Source: a virus. Taken from it: DNA of 24,942 nt. Where the stretch lies: positions 1-24,942 of IMG/VR virus record IMGVR_UViG_3300022540_000114. One strand, 5' to 3'. The notes beneath the pieces were generated by a model that was not told the DNA's origin, searched no databases, and worked only from the letters and a program-made list of their open reading frames with translations. Shown here piece after piece: positions 22,508 through 24,942 of the stretch (positions are counted from its first letter, which is position 1; each line of letters opens with the position of its first letter). The translations under genes were made by a program, and so were the position numbers.

Positions 22508-23845
22508 ATGGCTTTATTAGTAAACGATGTTACACCAAACGTACAGTACACAGCAACCGCCTCACAAACGACTTTTGCTTATCCATTTGCCATCTTTGAA
22601 GATGCAGACTTAAAGGTGTATCAGGTCGCATCAGGCGGGACACCAGACGACACGACTGACTTACTGACTCTGACCACCCATTACACGGTAACAGGCGCAG
22701 GCACGACGGCAGGCGGTAACGTGGTACTCGTAACAGGCGCAACTTCTGGCGATGTGGTTACGATTAAACGTGACCTTGCCATCAAAAGAACGACCGATTA
22801 CCAGAATAACGGTGATTTAGCCGCAGAATCGTTTAATGATGACCTCGATAAGCTGGTTATGATGGTCCAACAAAACGAGGAAGCGTTTGGCCGGTCTATT
22901 TCTTTACAAGAATCCACCCAAACCCCGACCACATTTAATATTGATGATCCGGTTGCGGAATATTACGCAGTAGCTAAAGCGGATTTATCTGGCATTAAAT
23001 GGTTACAATTACAATCTGCAGGAGATATATCTGTATCGGCTTTCGCTGAAACCTTCTTAGATGATACAACTGCCGCAGAGGTAAGATCGACATTAGGTGT
23101 TATATCTGAGGGCGTTTATCGCGGCATAGGAGGAGGCACTGCCGACGCAATCACTAGCGCGCTATCCCCAACTATGGCCGCCTTGTCTGATGGTCAGATT
23201 GTATTTGTTAAAGCCTTGCTTGCTAATGCGACTACCACGCCGACTTTTAGCCCTGACGGATTAACCGCACATACGATTGTTAGGGATGGATCACAACCTC
23301 TTGTAATAGGGGATATATCGCGCTTAGATCATGAATTAATCCTAAGATATAACGCCACAAACACAGAATGGGAACTGCTAAACCCCACTCCCAAAAAGTT
23401 TAAAGGCGCTTTAGCCTATAAGTCTGCAAGCGAGACAATCACCACATCAACTTATACCCATTTATCATTTGATTCAGAAGATTATAATACGGACACAATC
23501 CACGATACCGTTACAAACAACCAAAGATTAACCGTACCTGCTGGAATAACAAAAATACGGCTCTCTGGGCAAGTTGTATGGGGAACGAGTGCTACAGGTG
23601 AAAGGAATGTAGGTATATCGAAAAACGATGAAACCACAAACCCGACAGGCGGCATTGGTATGCCTAAAGTCTTCAGTAATGCTACGGGGACATTGGGCGC
23701 GGTTCAAAATTTCTCGTCCTCCATTATAACAGTAGCAGGAGGGGACTATTTTACTTTATATGTTTGGCATAATGTTGGTTCAGACTCAAGTGTAATCGGG
23801 AATGTGCAGCATAGAACGTGGTTCGCTATGGAAATAATTGAGTGA
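22508..23845 (+). CDS. tail fibre with T7-fibre-like N-terminus and C1q-like tip
   Basis: 445 aa. The N-terminal ~140 residues fit the tail-attachment domain of T7-type fibres: VQYTATASQTTFAYPFAIFE, DLLTLTTHYTVTGAG, GDVVTIKRDLAIKRTTDYQ, and a helix with FNDDLDKLVMMVQQNEE. The middle is an irregular beta stretch. The last ~150 residues (GALAYKSASETITTSTYTHL to the end) look like a C1q/jelly-roll head, with SFDSEDYNTDTIHDTVTNN and LTVPAGITKIRLSGQVVW. The tip should contact the receptor. AGGAGA at 22497-22502 is its ribosome site. Confidence 0.8.
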   Translation: MALLVNDVTPNVQYTATASQTTFAYPFAIFEDADLKVYQVASGGTPDDTTDLLTLTTHYTVTGAGTTAGGNVVLVTGATSGDVVTIKRDLAIKRTTDYQNNGDLAAESFNDDLDKLVMMVQQNEEAFGRSISLQESTQTPTTFNIDDPVAEYYAVAKADLSGIKWLQLQSAGDISVSAFAETFLDDTTAAEVRSTLGVISEGVYRGIGGGTADAITSALSPTMAALSDGQIVFVKALLANATTTPTFSPDGLTAHTIVRDGSQPLVIGDISRLDHELILRYNATNTEWELLNPTPKKFKGALAYKSASETITTSTYTHLSFDSEDYNTDTIHDTVTNNQRLTVPAGITKIRLSGQVVWGTSATGERNVGISKNDETTNPTGGIGMPKVFSNATGTLGAVQNFSSSIITVAGGDYFTLYVWHNVGSDSSVIGNVQHRTWFAMEIIE

Positions 23846-24099
23846 GGCTCTTGATACCTTTATTGCTATTATGCTCGTCTGTACAAGCGGGCCCTTATAT
23901 TGATTTAAGCCTGGAAATCCATAATGAGAAAAAAGATTCTTTTTGGCAAAGGGACGGAATACCTATCGATAACGCAATAGGCGGTATTGAGCTAGGTTAT
24001 GAGTATAAGGGCTACAGTGTTTTTTTGAGGCACCTATCAAGCCTTAATCAAAAAGATACTGGGCTAAACACAATCGGAATAAAGGTTAGACTACAATGA
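23842..24099 (+). CDS. small secreted beta-rich protein, possible outer-membrane type
   Basis: 85 aa from a GTG that overlaps the fibre stop. Residues 1-16 form a signal peptide (MRLLIPLLLLCSSVQA, cleavage likely after VQA; no proper lipobox). The mature part alternates beta strands: YIDLSLEI, GGIELGYEY, YSVFLRHLSS, TGLNTIGIKVRL. The H-x-S-S plus D-x-G-x-N ending resembles small phage proteins distantly like PagL/outer-membrane barrels. A complete barrel would need more strands than ~69 residues allow, unless it oligomerises. A surface or superinfection role is a guess. Confidence 0.55.
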   Translation: MRLLIPLLLLCSSVQAGPYIDLSLEIHNEKKDSFWQRDGIPIDNAIGGIELGYEYKGYSVFLRHLSSLNQKDTGLNTIGIKVRLQ

Positions 24100-24539
24100 A
24101 CATGCCCCCCAATTTCTCAATAAGCGAGCTAACCTTTTCCCAAACCGCAACAAGGAATGGGATTGATAACACGCCAGACGATGAAGCCCTTATTAATCTG
24201 ACTCAATTAGCGTGGACACTACAGGAAATAAGGGACGGGATTAAGTCCCCTATTATTGTGTCCTCTGGATACCGCAGTCCTTACCTTAATAATGCTATTG
24301 GTGGCTCAAAGACCTCGGCACACATGAAAGGCATGGCCGCCGATATATCAACCCCATCCATGACCCCGCTCGAATTATCCCAATGGATAGCTGAAAACAT
24401 ACCAGGCTTTGACCAAGTAATACATGAATTTGGAAGGTGGACACATTTAGGCTTTGCACAAGCACCGCGAGGCCAACTGCTAACCGCTATGAGAGAGAAC
24501 GGTAAAACAATATATGTTAATGGGCTAATCGAGGTTTAA
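24096..24539 (+). CDS. M15-type peptidase endolysin
   Basis: 147 aa, zinc-dependent D-Ala/L-Ala-type peptidase that cuts peptidoglycan cross-links at lysis. Zinc ligands are probably His76 and Asp83 (SAHMKGMAADIS) and His117 (WTHLGF), with Glu111 in QVIHEF as a likely general base. The upstream SGYRSPYLNNAIGG segment is also typical of the M15_3 family. No signal peptide, so it needs a holin or similar to reach the wall, and the next gene could provide it. It begins on the previous stop. Confidence 0.88.
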   Translation: MNMPPNFSISELTFSQTATRNGIDNTPDDEALINLTQLAWTLQEIRDGIKSPIIVSSGYRSPYLNNAIGGSKTSAHMKGMAADISTPSMTPLELSQWIAENIPGFDQVIHEFGRWTHLGFAQAPRGQLLTAMRENGKTIYVNGLIEV

Positions 24540-24797
24540 ATGGAAGCTAAAATACAAAAAGTAGCGGATGATTTAGCGAGTTGCAGAGCAGATGTAGGGG
24601 ATAAAATAGAAGTATTGAGTGGTGACCTCGCAGCGGTAAGAGAGGATATTGCAGAAATACTTACAATATTCAGGTCGTCTAAAGGCTTTTTTAAAGTAGT
24701 GGGTTGGCTTGGTAAATTTGTTATTTGGGGTTCGATTATCGCAGGCGGTCTAGCTGCCTTCTTTCACTTAATATCAACAGGAGAATGGCACAAATGA
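24540..24797 (+). CDS. holin-like coiled-coil membrane protein
   Basis: 85 aa. Residues 1-45 are a heptad-like helix (DDLASCRADVGDKIEVL, LAAVREDIAEIL), then one hydrophobic segment at about 56-77 (GKFVIWGSIIAGGLAAFFHL) and a short polar end. This resembles XhlA/hemolysin-type lysis proteins and several small phage holins. Starting directly after the endolysin stop, it probably helps release the endolysin. The single membrane segment makes the exact holin class uncertain. Confidence 0.65.
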   Translation: MEAKIQKVADDLASCRADVGDKIEVLSGDLAAVREDIAEILTIFRSSKGFFKVVGWLGKFVIWGSIIAGGLAAFFHLISTGEWHK

Positions 24798-24942
24798 AAT
24801 GGTTTATTTTAGGACTACTTATTATTATGACCGTAGCTGCATTATCTGATGCAAATGCAGATGACCCGCATGGGGTGGTTATTGAAAAAAGCTCCACTAA
24901 TAACTATTACACTAGCGAAGGGGTAGCCTCGGCAATAAGCGC
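24794..24942 (+). CDS. secreted protein, 5' part only (cut by window edge)
   Basis: ATG overlaps the previous stop (ATGA) and the frame is open to the right edge (49 codons seen). Residues 1-22 are a signal peptide (KWFILGLLIIMTVAALS, then ANA with cleavage before DD). The mature start, DPHGVVIEKSSTNNYYTSEG, is not recognised. It could be a spanin partner, another outer-membrane-type protein or a surface moron; the missing 3' part decides. Confidence 0.6.
   Translation, partial: MKWFILGLLIIMTVAALSDANADDPHGVVIEKSSTNNYYTSEGVASAIS

Noticed and set aside
19750-23845. A diversity-generating retroelement (as in phage BPP-1) acting on the tail genes.
   Set aside because: No reverse transcriptase frame, no template/variable repeat pair and no A-rich biased repeat were found; it could exist outside the window, but nothing here supports it.

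Overview
The window looks like a stretch of a tailed phage of the podovirus type (T7/BPP-1-like morphogenesis genes) or a related prophage. The DNA is AT-rich by eye. The genes are tightly packed with ATGA/TAATG overlaps, and all but one are on the + strand. A Gram-negative host is likely: there is an M15-type endolysin, proteins with signal peptides that look aimed at the periplasm or outer membrane, and T7-like ejection proteins. The exact host cannot be read from the sequence. No integrase, repressor, RNA polymerase, tRNA, CRISPR array or insertion sequence was seen.

Layout. (1) 1-4692, recombination and accessory region: the 3' part of a YqaJ/lambda-exonuclease-type nuclease, a VRR-NUC-like nuclease, a beta-class DNA methyltransferase split by a +1 shift at a G run, a NinB-like protein, and many small unknown proteins, several with zinc-ribbon cysteines. 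One 49-aa lysine-rich gene (3965-4114) runs on the - strand with its own ribosome binding site and a plausible promoter. (2) 4685-9753, packaging and head start: terminase small and large subunits, a candidate papain-fold (permuted NlpC/P60-like) protein, a short charged protein, portal, a Cys4 protein, a Bbp19-like protein and scaffold. (3) 9750-11058, a self-contained capsid unit: a near-consensus sigma70 promoter, a ~100-nt leader with several stems, major capsid, decoration-like protein and a rho-independent terminator. (4) 11073-19539, tail and ejection: T7 gp11-like adaptor, gp12-like nozzle with an inserted F5/8C-like domain, gp14-like protein and two large ejection proteins. (5) 19540-19749, a short region with two coupled mini-ORFs, an inverted repeat and an extended -10 promoter. 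(6) 19750-23845, adhesion module: five beta-rich tail proteins including a LamG-like one, a triple-repeat protein and a fibre with a C1q-like tip. (7) 23842-24942, lysis and surface: a small secreted beta-rich protein, an M15 endolysin, a holin-like coiled-coil/membrane protein and the start of another secreted protein.

How it works together. Regions 2 to 4 give packaging motor, procapsid, short tail and ejected core. Region 6 gives host recognition and region 7 release. The capsid unit appears to be boosted separately by its own promoter and terminator. The points most worth a second look are the structured capsid leader, the antisense small gene, the two +1 frame changes at G runs, the papain-fold candidate beside the terminase, and the domain inserted cleanly into the nozzle.
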